Origin: a bacterium
GTDB lineage: Bacteria > Electryoneota > Electryoneia > Electryoneales > Electryoneaceae
Length of the DNA stretch: 29,401 nucleotides
Assembly (NCBI GenBank): GCA_028278125.1
Contig: JANQEY010000311.1
Coordinates: 1-29,401, forward strand
Direction: 5' to 3'
The position numbers and the translations under genes were made by a program. The notes under the pieces were generated by a model. That model saw only the letters and a program-made list of their open reading frames with translations. It ran no database searches and was not told the DNA's origin. Of this stretch, positions 1-8,191 are shown one piece after another. Every line of letters starts with the position of its first letter. Position 1 is the stretch's first letter.

Positions 1-52
1 ATATCAATACTATGAACGTGAAGGTTGGATATAAAATAAAAGCATCGAATAT

Positions 53-221
53 CGTCATTGCGAGGTTTACCCGCCGAGGCGGGAAGCGACCTGTCCACTG
101 TAGCTTCAGCGAAGGTGGAAGCGACGAAGCAATCTCAAACGGTGTCGTTGCAAGGAAGCGTAGCGACGAAACAATCTCAAACGGTGTCGTTGCGAGGAAG
201 CGCAGCGACAAAGCAATCTCA
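53..221. repeat. Tandem repeat cluster, 42-nt unit
   Basis: Three units lie head to tail. The second (138-179) and third (180-221) are both exactly 42 nt and differ at only a few positions; each runs from AACGGTGTCGTTGC to a CAATCTCA end. The first (about 53-137) has the same two ends, CGTCATTGCGAGG and GCGACGAAGCAATCTCA, but is split by about 45 nt of extra palindromic sequence. The core matches the interspersed element built on GTCATTGCGAGG...GCGACGAAGCAATCTC that I know from many environmental bacterial genomes. The two ends are partly complementary (ATTGC/GCAAT), so each unit can fold. I see no sign of coding function. Confidence 0.8.
70..118. repeat. Nested hairpins inserted in the first repeat unit
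   Basis: Positions 70-83 form a perfect 6-bp stem (CCCGCC/GGCGGG) around a GA loop. Positions 95-118 form a weaker hairpin with CCAC/GTGG ends and an inner GCT/AGC pairing. The second resembles the CCGCCGTAGCTTCAGCGAAGGCGG family of small palindromes that is widespread in candidate-phylum genomes. They split the first 42-nt-type unit, so one small palindromic element appears to have landed inside another. Confidence 0.55.
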
Positions 222-365
222 GTTTTAATATCGTAACAACTTTTGCTGAAACTAGATAACCTATAGAAATTATAAAACCTCAGGATCAATCTCACATCAA
301 ATTCTAATAAAAGCAACCTAAACTGCTGGATTGTTTACTTGAAGATCTTTTTGAGGAGTATATAA

Positions 366-1430
366 ATGGTGGCATCTGCAAGGCGAAAATCACGGCTGGC
401 GTTCCTCGACAGGTACCTGACAGTATGGATATTCCTGGCGATGGGGATTGGAATATTACTGGGAAAATTTATGCCTTCGGTTCCAAAGGGCATCACAGAT
501 ATGTCTGTAGGAACTACATCGATACCAATCGCTGTCGGCCTGATTGTGATGATGTACCCTCCACTGGCAAAGGTCCGTTACGAAAAACTCGGTGACGTCT
601 TCCGTAACTGGAAAGTGCTGGGAACATCACTGATACTCAACTGGGTGATAGGACCGGTACTGATGTTCGGGCTGGCCATTATCTTCCTTAAGGGATACCC
701 GCATTACATGGCTGGCTTGATCCTGATCGGGTTGGCAAGATGTATCGCGATGGTGATTGTCTGGAATGAACTGGCAAAGGGTGATTCCGAATACGCCGCA
801 GGACTGGTTGCGTTCAACTCTCTCTTCCAGGTCTTCTTCTATTCCATCTATGCATATTTCTTTATCTCGGTTCTTCCCGGATTCCTGGGGATGGAAACTT
901 TCGAAGTACATGTTACAATCCGGCAGGTCGCGGAAAGTGTATTTATCTATCTCGGGATTCCCTTTATCGCCGGTTTCCTGACTAGGCTTGTCCTGAGGAA
1001 AATCAAGGGTGACAGCTGGTACAACAAGGTATTCATCCGCCGTATCAGCCCTTTGACTTTGATAGCCCTTCTCTTCACGATCGTAGTCATGTTCTCGATT
1101 AAGGGTGATCAGATCCTTGAATTACCACGTGATGTTGCCCTGATAGCTATCCCTCTGCTGATCTATTTTGTGGTTATGTTTATCATCACCTTCTTCATCG
1201 GCAAAAGGATCGGCGCGGATTATTCACAGAGTACAGCACTCAGCTTCACCGCTGCCTCAAACAACTTTGAGCTTGCAATTGCCGTAGCAGTGGGGATATT
1301 CGGCTTGCATTCAGGGGAAGCTTTTGCTGCTGTTATAGGCCCGCTGGTGGAAGTACCTGTTATGATCGGGCTGGTTAACGTGGCTTTTATGTTTCAAAGG
1401 AAACTATTTAGGAAGAAGAATTCGGCGTGA
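366..1430 (+). CDS. acr3: Acr3-family arsenite efflux transporter
   Basis: This is a 354-residue polytopic membrane protein of the BASS/Acr3 superfamily, expected to export arsenite (and perhaps antimonite) across the inner membrane using the proton gradient. About ten hydrophobic segments are visible from residue 18 to 343. The Acr3 signature GLARCIAMV holds Cys126, the counterpart of the essential transport cysteine of characterised Acr3 proteins. [12 protein letters not shown] carries Glu302, and GPLVEVPVM (325-333) sits in the last segments, both as expected for the family. The ATG at 366 has a strong GAGGAG Shine-Dalgarno at 353-358. Length is normal for Acr3. No ArsR repressor or arsenate reductase lies next to it, so its control cannot be inferred. 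It is the only rightward native gene here. Confidence 0.9.
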   Translation: MVASARRKSRLAFLDRYLTVWIFLAMGIGILLGKFMPSVPKGITDMSVGTTSIPIAVGLIVMMYPPLAKVRYEKLGDVFRNWKVLGTSLILNWVIGPVLMFGLAIIFLKGYPHYMAGLILIGLARCIAMVIVWNELAKGDSEYAAGLVAFNSLFQVFFYSIYAYFFISVLPGFLGMETFEVHVTIRQVAESVFIYLGIPFIAGFLTRLVLRKIKGDSWYNKVFIRRISPLTLIALLFTIVVMFSIKGDQILELPRDVALIAIPLLIYFVVMFIITFFIGKRIGADYSQSTALSFTAASNNFELAIAVAVGIFGLHSGEAFAAVIGPLVEVPVMIGLVNVAFMFQRKLFRKKNSA

Positions 1431-1468
1431 TAGAAAAAGTTGTGTTAATGAAATAAACCTCAAAGTTG

Positions 1469-1500
1469 GGTGCCCTGTCAGCTTTGATGACAGGGGCACC
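1469..1500. repeat. Hairpin element, copy 1
   Basis: GGTGCCCTGTCA (1469-1480) pairs with TGACAGGGGCACC (1488-1500) across a 7-nt loop, with one bulged G. A partial direct copy of the right arm (ACAGGGGCACC) follows at 1507-1517. There is no T-run after it, so it is not a standard intrinsic terminator, although it lies only ~40 nt past the acr3 stop and might still slow transcription. Confidence 0.75.
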
Positions 1501-1590
1501 TTCAGGACAGGGGCACCCGCAATGGTCAAGTAGTATAGTAACACAAATTAGATTGGAGTAACCTTACAAATATTTCAATCAAAAAAAAGA

Positions 1591-1618
1591 CCCTGTCATC
1601 AAAGCTGACAGGGCCACC
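1591..1618. repeat. Hairpin element, inverted copy 2
   Basis: This stretch is the reverse complement of copy 1, starting CCCTGTCATC and ending in GACAGGGCCACCC, with one extra C. The two copies face each other ~90 nt apart, so they could also pair to make a large stem. It follows an A8 tract. Inverted copies of one short element suggest a miniature mobile or REP-like sequence. Confidence 0.75.
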
Positions 1619-1653
1619 CATGTTGGGATTTTTTCCCCTACGCATCCTGGACA

Positions 1654-1676
1654 GGGACGGGAACCGTCCCCTTTTA
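1654..1676 (+). terminator. GC-rich hairpin followed by T-run
   Basis: GGGACGG (1654-1660) pairs perfectly with CCGTCCC (1664-1670) around a GAA loop, followed by CTTTTATT. In the + direction this looks like an intrinsic terminator. It is ~220 nt past acr3 and between convergent genes. The same short palindrome is common as a dispersed repeat in uncultured bacteria, so it may belong to the repeat group of this spacer rather than being a dedicated terminator. Confidence 0.5.
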
Positions 1677-1678
1677 TT

Positions 1679-2515
1679 CTAATCTTCTTTTGAAGCTGCC
1701 TTTTTAGCCTCTTCTTTAATATTCATCGTCTTTTCCTGGAACAGTGAAAAACGTAACCACTGGTAGCCAAACTTGAGCAGTTCAACGTCATCTTCCTTCA
1801 TCTTCTCGATCTGTTCCTGGGGTAAATCAAAACGGTCGAGGAAGCTGGTATTAAAGACAAACAGCCTGAACTTGTCAATGTTGTAACAAACCATATGGAA
1901 CATTTCCATCAACGGCGGCGTCAGTCTTTGTCCCTTGCCGAAGAAACTGTGAAGAGCAATCGCTTTAAATTTCTCGCCCATCTCGTCATATTCAGCAACC
2001 TGCTGATCTTCGATCCATTCCTGGATACTCCACTCGGTATCCTCGCCCCATCCTTTGCAGACGTCTTCTTTCATGAAGAAGTAAAACGGCATAGCGTTAT
2101 CATCCTTGGGAGATGCTTTACCTATCGGGAACATACGGCATGGCCATGGACGGTCTTCGTATACCGTGCAGCCTTTTTCATCGTCAACAAACGGGCAGCT
2201 TTTCTTCTCATCATCCTGCATCGCGAGCAGGATAATCGGGTATGACTGCCTCATGTCCATGGGCATGATAGTATAACGAGCAAGGAATTCCTCGCTGTCG
2301 ATATCCAACCGGTTCTTTAACCTGATTATATCATAAGGTGTCAGGAAGATATTGACGTCTGTGCAGCAATCGTTAAAACATGAAACTCCCGGGTGGCAGC
2401 CGAACTTGAATTTGGCAGAGACTGGCAGCCTTTCAGCGTCGTCAAATACTTTTTTCTTAAAATGATCAAATTCGGTAAATTGATCTTTCAATTCTTCATC
2501 AGTCAGTTTTGGCAT
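1679..2515 (-). CDS. YkgJ-family cysteine-cluster protein
   Basis: This 278-residue protein belongs to the YkgJ family of putative metal or iron-sulfur cluster-binding proteins (also labelled FliB-like). The N-terminal cluster is Cys40, Cys46, Cys50 and Cys51, in GCHPGVSCFNDCC. The second half of the signature follows: Cys107 in SCPFV, Cys116, and Cys126 in RPWPCRMFP. Residues ~160-278 are acidic and helical with no motif I know. The cluster is thought to bind metal, but the family's biochemical role is not settled. The ATG at 2515 has AGGAG 8 nt upstream, overlapping the end of the upstream gene, whose stop is only 4 nt away; the two are surely co-transcribed. The protein has no signal peptide, so it is predicted cytoplasmic. 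Confidence 0.82.
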   Translation of the reverse strand: MPKLTDEELKDQFTEFDHFKKKVFDDAERLPVSAKFKFGCHPGVSCFNDCCTDVNIFLTPYDIIRLKNRLDIDSEEFLARYTIMPMDMRQSYPIILLAMQDDEKKSCPFVDDEKGCTVYEDRPWPCRMFPIGKASPKDDNAMPFYFFMKEDVCKGWGEDTEWSIQEWIEDQQVAEYDEMGEKFKAIALHSFFGKGQRLTPPLMEMFHMVCYNIDKFRLFVFNTSFLDRFDLPQEQIEKMKEDDVELLKFGYQWLRFSLFQEKTMNIKEEAKKAASKED

Positions 2516-2519
2516 TTTA

Positions 2520-2792
2520 TTACTCCTCGATGATACCGTTTTTTAAGGCGTCTGTTGACCAGACCGGTAGTGGTCCCTCTTCACCAGTGGCAGGATCAAT
2601 GCGGTAACGGTAGGATGACGTTACGTAAAATTGCGACATCATCCAGTCCCAGCCACGTTCGAAATAATCACAATCATCGTTAAAACATACCCAGAACCAG
2701 TCAGTATCCCAGCTTCCCATCATTGGTGTTTTCCATTTTTTCATCGGTTCACCACAATGTTTGCAGACCGGAACACTAGTTTCCTTTTCCAT
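2520..2792 (-). CDS. Small zinc-ribbon protein paired with YkgJ
   Basis: This 90-residue protein has two cysteine pairs spaced like a zinc ribbon: Cys10 and Cys13 in CKHCGEPM, and Cys36 and Cys41 in CFNDDC. A Trp- and Tyr-rich segment follows (RGWDWM, SYRYRIDP, PLPVW). I chose the ATG at 2792 because GAGGA lies 7 nt before it and the cysteine motif starts right after. An ATG at 2828 and a GTG at 2864 are in frame but have weaker signals. The tight spacing to the YkgJ gene implies that they work together, possibly in metal handling or in modifying a partner protein. I recall similar YkgJ/zinc-ribbon pairs in deltaproteobacteria, but the function is unknown to me. Confidence 0.72.
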   Translation of the reverse strand: MEKETSVPVCKHCGEPMKKWKTPMMGSWDTDWFWVCFNDDCDYFERGWDWMMSQFYVTSSYRYRIDPATGEEGPLPVWSTDALKNGIIEE

Positions 2793-2995
2793 GACGCTAT
2801 CCTCAGCAGCAGTTTCTTTCGGTATCATTGGTATCCTGTGTCCAATTAAAGAAAACGGGCTCACCCGGGTATAATACGGAAGAGCCCCCTATGTGAATCT
2901 TGGCACATATTAGGGTATAACCGGAAAAAAGTCAACCAATAAGGAGAGTTTAACACTCCCGAGAACTGTACTTATAGCCTTGATAAATAGAAGCA

Positions 2996-3022
2996 AATAA
3001 AAAACCCCGCTGATGCGGGGTT
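2996..3022 (-). terminator. Intrinsic terminator of the tectonin-like gene
   Basis: On the minus strand AACCCCGC (plus 3015-3022) pairs with GCGGGGTT (plus 3003-3010) around a 4-nt loop, followed by a T-run (plus 2996-3002). It begins 24 nt after the stop codon of the propeller gene. Confidence 0.85.
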
Positions 3023-3045
3023 ATTATTAACTCAAGCTTAAAAAT

Positions 3046-3774
3046 TTATTTCCAGCGCCAGATTTTACCGTCAAAATCTGCTTTCCAGGGATTACCCTTG
3101 AGATCGACTGCAAGTTCCTTGGCCTGGCCGGGATACTGCTCCCATGAACCGTCATCCCATTTATAGATGCGGTAGCCTTTGCTTTCAGATCCTACGATCC
3201 AGACGGAACCATCGGGACCAATTGTAATATCAGTAGCGTTTCCCGGGATCTCCTGCCATTTGTCCTTTTTCCAACGCCAGATCTTGCCGTCAAAATCCGC
3301 TTTCCAGGGATTTCCTTCCGGATCAACCGCGATGCGACGTGCCTGTCCACGGACCTCTTCCCATGAACCGTCATCCCAGGTGTAGATTTTATATCCCTTG
3401 GCCTCAGAGCCGATGATAAATATTGTGCCATCAGCGCCGATAGCGATATCGGTGGCATGACCGGCTACTTCCTGCCATTTGCCCTTACGCCAGCGGAAAA
3501 TTTTACCATCGTGGTCAGCTTTCCAGGGACGTCCTTCAGGATCAACTGCTATTCGTTTTGCCTGGCCACTGATCGGTTCCCAGGAACCATCATCCCATTG
3601 GTAAATCTTATAACCTTTAGCTTGCGAACCGACGATCCAGGCTGAACCATCAGCACCAATTGCGATATCAGTCGCGTGACCGGCTATCTCACGCCATTTA
3701 CCTTCTTCGCCTGCCAGGGCGAATGAACTGACTACTAAAAGAGCCAGACCTGCGATCAGGATTTTTTTCGCCAT
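3046..3774 (-). CDS. Secreted tectonin-type beta-propeller protein
   Basis: This 242-residue protein has a signal peptide (about 1-21, MAKKILIAGLALLVVSSFAL) followed only by repeats. Three copies of a ~73-residue unit (27-99, 100-172, 173-242) each hold two blades: an ATDIAIGxDG...IVGS blade ending YKIYxWDDGSW, then an AxxIAVDxxGxPWKAD blade ending DGKIxRW. That gives six blades, the usual number for a closed tectonin/TECPR-type propeller, a fold that binds sugars or lipids in characterised members. I took the ATG at 3774 rather than the one at 3813 because GGAGG (3782-3786) is ideally placed and the signal peptide starts there. It has no T9SS sorting domain, unlike its neighbours, so it probably stays periplasmic or leaves by another route. 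The ligand is unknown. Confidence 0.82.
   Translation of the reverse strand: MAKKILIAGLALLVVSSFALAGEEGKWREIAGHATDIAIGADGSAWIVGSQAKGYKIYQWDDGSWEPISGQAKRIAVDPEGRPWKADHDGKIFRWRKGKWQEVAGHATDIAIGADGTIFIIGSEAKGYKIYTWDDGSWEEVRGQARRIAVDPEGNPWKADFDGKIWRWKKDKWQEIPGNATDITIGPDGSVWIVGSESKGYRIYKWDDGSWEQYPGQAKELAVDLKGNPWKADFDGKIWRWK
3049..3696 (-). repeat. Three tandem ~219-bp coding repeats (two propeller blades each)
   Basis: The repeats run 3478-3696, 3259-3477 and 3049-3258. They are in frame and highly similar, and the last ends exactly at the stop codon. The high similarity suggests fairly recent internal duplication or ongoing homogenisation. Confidence 0.8.
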
Positions 3775-3952
3775 TTGTGAGCCTCCATATTTTGATGAAA
3801 CAAATTGACACAATTGCTTTGCTCCAAATCTAAACCCTCCCTTTCAGCTTGGCAAGAGTTTGAAAGGAATAACATCATTCCTGTTTATGTACAAAGAGAA
3901 CGTTTATTCTTCATATTACGTTTCTAAACCGATTTTGATTCAGAAAGAGAGC

Positions 3953-3985
3953 AAAAAACGGGAAAACTTTCCAGTTTCCCCGTTT
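3953..3985 (-). terminator. Intrinsic terminator
   Basis: On the minus strand an AAACGGGGAAAC stem (plus 3974-3985) pairs with plus 3956-3967 with one mismatch. It is followed by a T6 run (plus 3953-3958). It lies 45 nt past the stop of the 525-residue T9SS cargo gene. Confidence 0.8.
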
Positions 3986-4030
3986 AGTATTATATTAATT
4001 AATTAAATAATAATTTATTAACCGTTGCAG

Positions 4031-5608
4031 TTACTTCACCAGTACCACTTTCTGTACCTGATCAGCCTGCCCCGGAACAATGGCACGAACCAGGTATGTT
4101 CCACTCGCCAGGTCAGAAGCATCAAATACCAGGTTATGATTGCCGGGAGAATATTGTCCACTTGCGATTTTTGCGACATTACGTCCCAGCATATCATAAA
4201 CATTCACCTGTATTTCAGCTGCCCTGGTTAGCTCAATATTGACGTTTGTCGTGGGGTTAAACGGGTTTGGCCAGGCATTGTGCATTACAAATGTACCTGG
4301 CGAGGCTGAGGACGATATAAAATCTTCATCCTCGTCATCAAACCAACCGTAGATATTCCAACCATCCATTCTACCTGTGGTTTTCGCTGCCAGCGGACCG
4401 ACAGCGGCGATTTTATCGAATGTAAATGAATCATGTTCGTAAGCAAATGGATAATCGCCAACTGCCGCGATGTAGGTATATGTTCCTGCTGGTGCAACAC
4501 CGGGTACAACCTGTTGCGGTGACGCCATCAAGGTTTCACCACCCGCTAAATTCAGGTTCTGGAACAGGTTAAGCGGACCATAGGGTATTCCATTCGGAAG
4601 AACCAGTTCAGTCCAGGCGTCAAAGGTAACCATGTCATCTGAGGTATTAAACACCGTTGCGTCCCACCGGAAATCACCCCCACCTGCGGGAATTGTGATA
4701 GCCGGATCCCATGGTTCGGCAGTAAGTGCAAGCGGCGATTCAAATCTCCTGCGAACTAGTGTAGCATCTGTAAACTCCGGGTTTGTTTCGTTCGCGAAGG
4801 AGGCGACCATGGCAATCTCCCCAGCTACTGGCGCATACCAGCTGTAGACTATGGTCGGGTATAATCTCAGCAATTCACCAATAGGAATCTCAATGGGGAA
4901 ACCGAAGATATAAACGATAGCTACACCATTAACTACACCTTCGAGCTCGGTGCGAACCCTGAGAACATCTTCCATACCACCGGGATACTCAAGCAGGCCC
5001 CAACCGTCAGCCTCGCTTGTGCCGGAGAAATCCAGTTCCAGCCTGAGACTGTCAAAATCTATAGGAAGAGGAGGAAGCAGATCAGCGCCGATTGTATAAT
5101 CCAGTGTCAGGTCGTGCATCCAGGTATCACCATATTCTACTGGCAATGGCATCAGGATTAATCCGTCAGGAATCACCAATGGTATTAAGGCATCTCCATA
5201 TTCAACTCCAAATCCGAGCATGTACCAACCGGTATCATCCACTAACTCGTACCTGTAGGATTCACCCAGGGGTAAACCAAAAGGTGCTCCGCCAAACACT
5301 ACACGGTTGGCATCCGGGAAAAAACCGATTAGTGGTGAAGTTGCGGGATTTACAATCGTATCAACTTCCACATTCTCGGTCGATCCCTCATGAAAATCCC
5401 ATTCCTGGTCAGGACCTTCCGGGGTCATCTGGACAGGAATCGGGTTCAGTGGATCATCCGAATTTTCAGTGTAAAAAAGTTGTACCGTATTCTCTTCAAC
5501 CGGAATATCTTCCGGACCAATAGTCACCTGCGCGAAGATGTAATTCGAAAAGACAAGTGCTAGGCTGATTGCGAGTATAATACTGCAGAATGTTCTACAT
5601 GTCTTCAT
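4031..5608 (-). CDS. T9SS cargo protein with unassigned N-terminal region
   Basis: This 525-residue exported protein has a signal peptide at ~1-26 (cleavage near YIFAQ). Residues ~27-290 are beta-rich and acidic with no domain I recognise; the repeated EYGD motifs and a DTWMHD segment resemble the lipocalin-like or unknown beta-sheet regions of other T9SS cargo. Residues 293-425 are the shared pre-sorting module (TFDAWT at 328-333, YGPLNLF, VPG, TYTYIAAVGDY, DGWNIYGWF). Residues 446-525 are a T9SS type A sorting domain (WPNPFNPTT, DMLGR, SGTYLVRA, ending KVVLVK), which predicts outer-membrane translocation and cell-surface attachment. The Shine-Dalgarno is GTGGAG before ATG 5608. It is monocistronic, with its own terminator. 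No secretion machinery lies nearby. Confidence 0.85.
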   Translation of the reverse strand: MKTCRTFCSIILAISLALVFSNYIFAQVTIGPEDIPVEENTVQLFYTENSDDPLNPIPVQMTPEGPDQEWDFHEGSTENVEVDTIVNPATSPLIGFFPDANRVVFGGAPFGLPLGESYRYELVDDTGWYMLGFGVEYGDALIPLVIPDGLILMPLPVEYGDTWMHDLTLDYTIGADLLPPLPIDFDSLRLELDFSGTSEADGWGLLEYPGGMEDVLRVRTELEGVVNGVAIVYIFGFPIEIPIGELLRLYPTIVYSWYAPVAGEIAMVASFANETNPEFTDATLVRRRFESPLALTAEPWDPAITIPAGGGDFRWDATVFNTSDDMVTFDAWTELVLPNGIPYGPLNLFQNLNLAGGETLMASPQQVVPGVAPAGTYTYIAAVGDYPFAYEHDSFTFDKIAAVGPLAAKTTGRMDGWNIYGWFDDEDEDFISSSASPGTFVMHNAWPNPFNPTTNVNIELTRAAEIQVNVYDMLGRNVAKIASGQYSPGNHNLVFDASDLASGTYLVRAIVPGQADQVQKVVLVK

Positions 5609-5727
5609 AATAAACTCTCCACCCTTTTAATGAATCAATATATGCAGATTATATTTAACTTTGTAAAATACGAAAAATTCCAAAGTATTTAAAGTGATTG
5701 ATGCTGGTGATGGCAATTTTTACGCAT

Positions 5728-5757
5728 AAAAAAGCCCACCGAAAATCCGGTGGGCTT
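5728..5757 (-). terminator. Intrinsic terminator
   Basis: A perfect 10-bp stem (AAGCCCACCG at 5732-5741 with CGGTGGGCTT at 5748-5757) is followed on the minus strand by a T6 run. It lies 28 nt past the stop of the 801-residue gene. Confidence 0.9.
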
Positions 5758-5785
5758 GGAAGTTTACTAATATTATTTTTAAGGA

Positions 5786-8191
5786 TTAGCGCATTAATAC
5801 TACCTTACGCATATCGTTCATCTTACCGGGAACAACAGCCTGGACAAAATAGATACCACTTGCCAGACCATTGGCGTCGAAGGTAAAGTTGTGATATCCG
5901 GCCTCAACATAACCATTGGCAATCACACTAACCTGCTGACCAAGCGCATTAAATACGTTTACCTGGAGATGTGAAACTTCAGGCAGACTGATGGAAATCG
6001 TGGTGGTCGGGTTGAACGGGTTCGGATATGCTTCATTGAGGGCATATTGTGACGGTACATTATTGCTGACTTCAGGTGCATTCAGTTCGTCAATTTCGAT
6101 AAAGTCAAGCAATACCCATTCATCGGTATCAAAGGTTCCGGTTACCATCGGACCAGTCGGTACAACATCAAACGGGAAAGTATCTTCAGCATAAACTACA
6201 CCGCCAAGGAAATCACCCACACGCGCATGATAGGTGTAGGTACCCGGGAACATTGCTGCGATACCCGGGACAACCTGGGTTGGTGTTACCGCAAGAGCAG
6301 CACCATCAGGTAATGTCAGTCCTGTGAACAGATTCAGGGGACCGTACTCAACACCGATTGGAAGAGTCAAGGCTGTCCAGGCATCAAATGTCACTACACC
6401 ACCTGAAATGTTTTCAACATATGCATCCCACTGGAAGGCTCCTGGAGGATCTATAATTGTAGGATCGACAACCGGGGTAGCTGTCAGGATAAACATATCG
6501 CCTGCAGGATTGAAGAAATCCATAACACCGGCAATCATATCGCCGACTGTTCCCTCATTACCATCTACAAGCATACCAACTTCGAAGCTGAAGCAGGCGT
6601 TCCTATAGTCACCCGCATCATTGAGCATACCACAGTTGTAAGGAGTAACTACATCTTCGTTTGTGAGAATTGTTACAGCACCAACACCCGGTGTGAGACG
6701 GTCGATCCAGCTGTTCTCTCCGGCGTATTCCATGTACCAGCCTTCAGTGTATGTGCCAACAACACCTGTAACAAAGCCAAGGTCACCGCTACCATCAGCG
6801 GCATCGTCAATATTCAGAGCAAGAAGCAGGTTTTCGGGTGAATTGTAACCAAAGATATCACCACCCTCAACATATAGATTACCACCGGCATTCAGGTAAT
6901 CAACCATTACTGTTTCTTCATCTGTACCGGTCAATACAGGGTAGTAGTTCGGATAGATACCGAGGAACGCGAAAACGTATTCGTAGTTTGTCCAATCTAC
7001 TGCTGCGTAATCCGTAATAGAGAAAGTTGAATAACCAAGATCGTTTAGTACTGCAATTACGGGATCGCAAGATTCAGGAGTTGTATCACCCAACCATACG
7101 AGGATGTCCGCATTAGGATCGTTATAGACCAGCATCGCGTCGTAAGTATTCATACCGGAAACGAGTGTGACCATTCCATTATGGTCGAAATAATCCTGCA
7201 TTGTGATAAGTACAGGATAATCGCCAGGGAACATACCCGTGATGGAATAATATCCGAGAGCGTCAGTTGTAGTGTTCAATCCACCAACAGTAACACTTGC
7301 ACCCTCAATGGGATCGCCGGTATCAGCATCAGTTACATAACCTTCCACATCTGCGTCTGGTTCTGGCGCATCACCCGGGTAATAGAGAACAGCAAGTCCC
7401 GTGTATGGATAACCAACAGGATCATTATTGTAAACATATGTAAGACCAATATCAGCTGCTTCATTCTGGATACCATTCGTGCAGCTGTCAACATTCATGT
7501 CATCGCTGATATAATCATACATCATCAGGATTGAGCCGTCTTCATACATAATGATTTCAAAATCGCAGTAGCCAGTGTTTGGCCAGTAGTCGTGGTATTC
7601 AACATACTGGATTACACAAGCCATCTGGTCGCCCATGTCAACGGCTTCGATGTATACTTCACCACCGTTATTGGCGTTCAGGTCATCCCAGAACCAGGCA
7701 ATCATTGCTTCGTAGGGAACAAATCCGGCATAGGGCATCTCGTAGTTGCTGAGGGATACGTAAGCATCGAAGAAGGAAAGAACACCGTTGGACTGAATGT
7801 AGATTTCATTATAAATACCGCTATAGAACGGGAAATCGATTCCCATGGCATACGGACCTACATAATTATCATCGGCAAGACCTTCAACGAGCATACCGGT
7901 TGCGGTAATGTCTACCCATGCCCAATCAGGACCTTCTACCTCTTCATTATCAATGTAGGAATATCCCCAAAGATCGGGACCACCGGTACGATCCAACTCA
8001 TTCTCTGATGGCCGGAACGTAAAATCATAACCTACACTGCGCATCAGCTCGATTTGTGAATCGCTAATCTTGACGCCAGCTTCATAGGCTGCTTCTGCTT
8101 CGTAATAAGCCTCCTTGTCAAACGCGAGCGCTGAACCTGCAACCACAAAGCAGACTACAACGAGTAAACTTACGAGTGAATACCTCTTCAT
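5786..8191 (-). CDS. T9SS cargo: nidogen-like / CarboxypepD_reg / GATase-like protein, paralogue A
   Basis: This 801-residue protein has a signal peptide at ~1-23. Residues ~70-275 look like a nidogen-type beta-sheet domain (DFPFYSGIYNEIYIQSNG, MIAWFWDDL, YEDGSILMMY). Residues 280-355 are a CarboxypepD_reg-like Ig-fold (VEGYVTDADTGDPIEGASV, FPGDYPV). Residues ~361-560 alternate beta strands and helices (ADILVWLGD, YEYVFAFLGIYPNYY, DYLNAGGNLYVEGGDIFGY), suggesting a GATase1/ThuA-like fold; I see no clear catalytic triad. Residues 568-698 are the shared FDAWT module and 720-801 the type A sorting domain. AAGGAG precedes ATG 8191. Its closest relative in the window is the 800-residue gene at 11886, to which it aligns end to end; only its last ~100 residues are closer to the 881-residue neighbour. 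Confidence 0.85.
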   Translation of the reverse strand: MKRYSLVSLLVVVCFVVAGSALAFDKEAYYEAEAAYEAGVKISDSQIELMRSVGYDFTFRPSENELDRTGGPDLWGYSYIDNEEVEGPDWAWVDITATGMLVEGLADDNYVGPYAMGIDFPFYSGIYNEIYIQSNGVLSFFDAYVSLSNYEMPYAGFVPYEAMIAWFWDDLNANNGGEVYIEAVDMGDQMACVIQYVEYHDYWPNTGYCDFEIIMYEDGSILMMYDYISDDMNVDSCTNGIQNEAADIGLTYVYNNDPVGYPYTGLAVLYYPGDAPEPDADVEGYVTDADTGDPIEGASVTVGGLNTTTDALGYYSITGMFPGDYPVLITMQDYFDHNGMVTLVSGMNTYDAMLVYNDPNADILVWLGDTTPESCDPVIAVLNDLGYSTFSITDYAAVDWTNYEYVFAFLGIYPNYYPVLTGTDEETVMVDYLNAGGNLYVEGGDIFGYNSPENLLLALNIDDAADGSGDLGFVTGVVGTYTEGWYMEYAGENSWIDRLTPGVGAVTILTNEDVVTPYNCGMLNDAGDYRNACFSFEVGMLVDGNEGTVGDMIAGVMDFFNPAGDMFILTATPVVDPTIIDPPGAFQWDAYVENISGGVVTFDAWTALTLPIGVEYGPLNLFTGLTLPDGAALAVTPTQVVPGIAAMFPGTYTYHARVGDFLGGVVYAEDTFPFDVVPTGPMVTGTFDTDEWVLLDFIEIDELNAPEVSNNVPSQYALNEAYPNPFNPTTTISISLPEVSHLQVNVFNALGQQVSVIANGYVEAGYHNFTFDANGLASGIYFVQAVVPGKMNDMRKVVLMR

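Noticed and set aside
138..221. Possible CRISPR array
   Set aside because: The units abut directly with no unique spacers, there are only three, and no cas gene is present; it is a dispersed palindromic repeat.
12..236. 74-codon rightward open frame at the window start
   Set aside because: It lies over the tandem palindromic repeats; the protein is just the repeat read through (VVARKRSD...ISNG) and no ribosome-binding site is present.
7181..8008. Rightward open frames of 117 and 138 codons opposite the T9SS genes
   Set aside because: They are antisense shadows of a clear, domain-containing minus-strand gene and have no ribosome-binding sites.
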